A DNA stretch of 64,000 nucleotides, taken from NCBI RefSeq assembly GCF_001026905.1, contig NZ_LAQL01000013.1:1-64000 (forward strand), read 5' to 3'. Positions 63,627 through 64,000 of the stretch are shown here, piece after piece. The notes under the pieces are model-generated. The model saw only the letters and a program-made list of their open reading frames with translations. It searched no databases and was not told where the DNA came from. Position 1 is the first letter of the stretch; each line of letters opens with the position of its first letter. Source of the DNA: Kiloniella spongiae (lineage in GTDB: Bacteria > Pseudomonadota > Alphaproteobacteria > Kiloniellales > Kiloniellaceae). The translations under genes were made by a program, and so were the position numbers.

Positions 63627-64000
63627 TTGAGAAATTTTGACCTTGGAACATTACGTAGTTTTATCACTGTCAGTGAAACCGGTGGTATGACAGCGGCGGC
63701 GAACAAACTGCATATGACGCAATCGACCATTAGCATGCAGATTAAGCGATTGGAAGAAAGCGTTGGTCTGCCTTTGCTGGATCGTAATAGCGGGCGGGGC
63801 ATCCGGCCAACGGCAGAGGGTGACCAGTTACTTGGCTATGCCCGGTCCATGCTGGACCTGAACGATGAAATTTGGGGCAGGTTGACAGCTCCAAAGTACG
63901 AGGGGACGATTTGCCTTGGCGTGCCGGGCGATGTGATAAGGCCACATATCCCAAATGTTCTTAAACAGTTCAACCGGGACTTCCCCCGGGTGCAGGTCAA
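63627..64000 (+). CDS. LysR-family transcriptional regulator, truncated by window end
   Basis: The first 124 codons of a LysR-type regulator; the reading frame is open to the last base. The N-terminal winged helix-turn-helix is typical: LRSFITVSETGGMTAAANKL, MTQSTISMQIKRLEESVGL, PLLDRNSGRGIRPTAEGDQL. The linker helix and the beginning of the effector domain (TICLGVPGDVIRPHIP) follow. The apparent start is TTG at 63627 with a weak GGGA site. The target is unknown; LysR genes often control a divergent neighbour, here the DUF1127 gene. Confidence 0.88.
   Translation, partial: MRNFDLGTLRSFITVSETGGMTAAANKLHMTQSTISMQIKRLEESVGLPLLDRNSGRGIRPTAEGDQLLGYARSMLDLNDEIWGRLTAPKYEGTICLGVPGDVIRPHIPNVLKQFNRDFPRVQV

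Noticed and set aside
1-64000. CRISPR array, prophage, transposase, tRNA or rRNA genes
   Set aside because: No spaced direct-repeat array, integrase/transposase reading frame, or cloverleaf-like tRNA sequence was seen on either strand.

Overview
The window looks like a piece of a free-living alphaproteobacterial chromosome, probably Rhodospirillales-like with moderate GC. This rests on family content and gene order, not on a database search. The indicators are the division ATPase MipZ, the small complex I subunit NDUFA12, DUF2155, a class II (B12-dependent) NrdJ, a phasin behind PhaR-like operators, ClpS next to ClpA, a FemAB-like DUF482 protein, and the order rne - amiC - mrcA - prfB. I see no tRNA, rRNA, insertion sequence, prophage, integrase or CRISPR array. 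The window is mostly core chromosome, with a few accessory or unknown genes.

Layout. Bases 1-8110 are on the minus strand: a bacterial-PH membrane protein, an aldehyde dehydrogenase, and a complete peptide-type ABC importer operon (binding protein, two permeases, two ATPases). The operon lies behind a perfect 11-bp inverted repeat that resembles a GntR-family operator. Bases 8554-16343 hold an unknown 335-aa protein, a short-chain dehydrogenase, an HtpX/LemA pair, endonuclease III with altered cluster cysteines, a chemoreceptor and an EamA exporter. Bases 16557-22758 are all on the plus strand: mipZ, a VWA-domain protein, a membrane J-protein resembling mitochondrial TIM14, then the nucleotide-sugar genes galU, ugd and pgm. 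Bases 22885-29363 carry a SPOR-tailed D,D-carboxypeptidase, a lipoprotein, a phasin, clpS and clpA. Bases 29583-37119 carry a PAS/GGDEF/EAL protein with a degenerate GGDEF motif, CreD, an AT-rich membrane protein, DUF1287, DUF482 and RidA. Bases 37604-41266 encode NrdJ, whose upstream region contains two NrdR-like boxes and a DnaA box. Bases 41883-46704 hold another EamA transporter, a divergent Ldh2-fold protein, NDUFA12, an orphan MlaD, a small acidic protein, DUF2155 and Aat. Bases 46766-54336 hold aroQ-accB-accC, a DsbA-like protein, a BepA-like M48 protease, a gamma-glutamyltransferase-like lipoprotein without the catalytic threonine, and an aminotransferase. Bases 54420-62924 hold rne, amiC, mrcA and prfB; prfB carries the programmed +1 frameshift. 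The right edge has a DUF1127 gene divergent from a truncated LysR regulator.

How the genes fit together. Many encode envelope growth and division functions: MipZ, AmiC, PBP1A, the D,D-carboxypeptidase, GalU/Ugd/Pgm, MlaD and AccBC. Aat, ClpS and ClpA together make a complete bacterial N-degron route (tagging, recognition, unfolding), although aat is about 17 kb from clpSA. The most interesting signals are the regulatory DNA at the phasin, nrdJ and dpp promoters, two apparent pseudoenzymes (GGT-like and Ldh2-like), the MipZ-VWA-TIM14-like J-protein triad, and several structured leaders. I did not find a clear new defence or secretion system.
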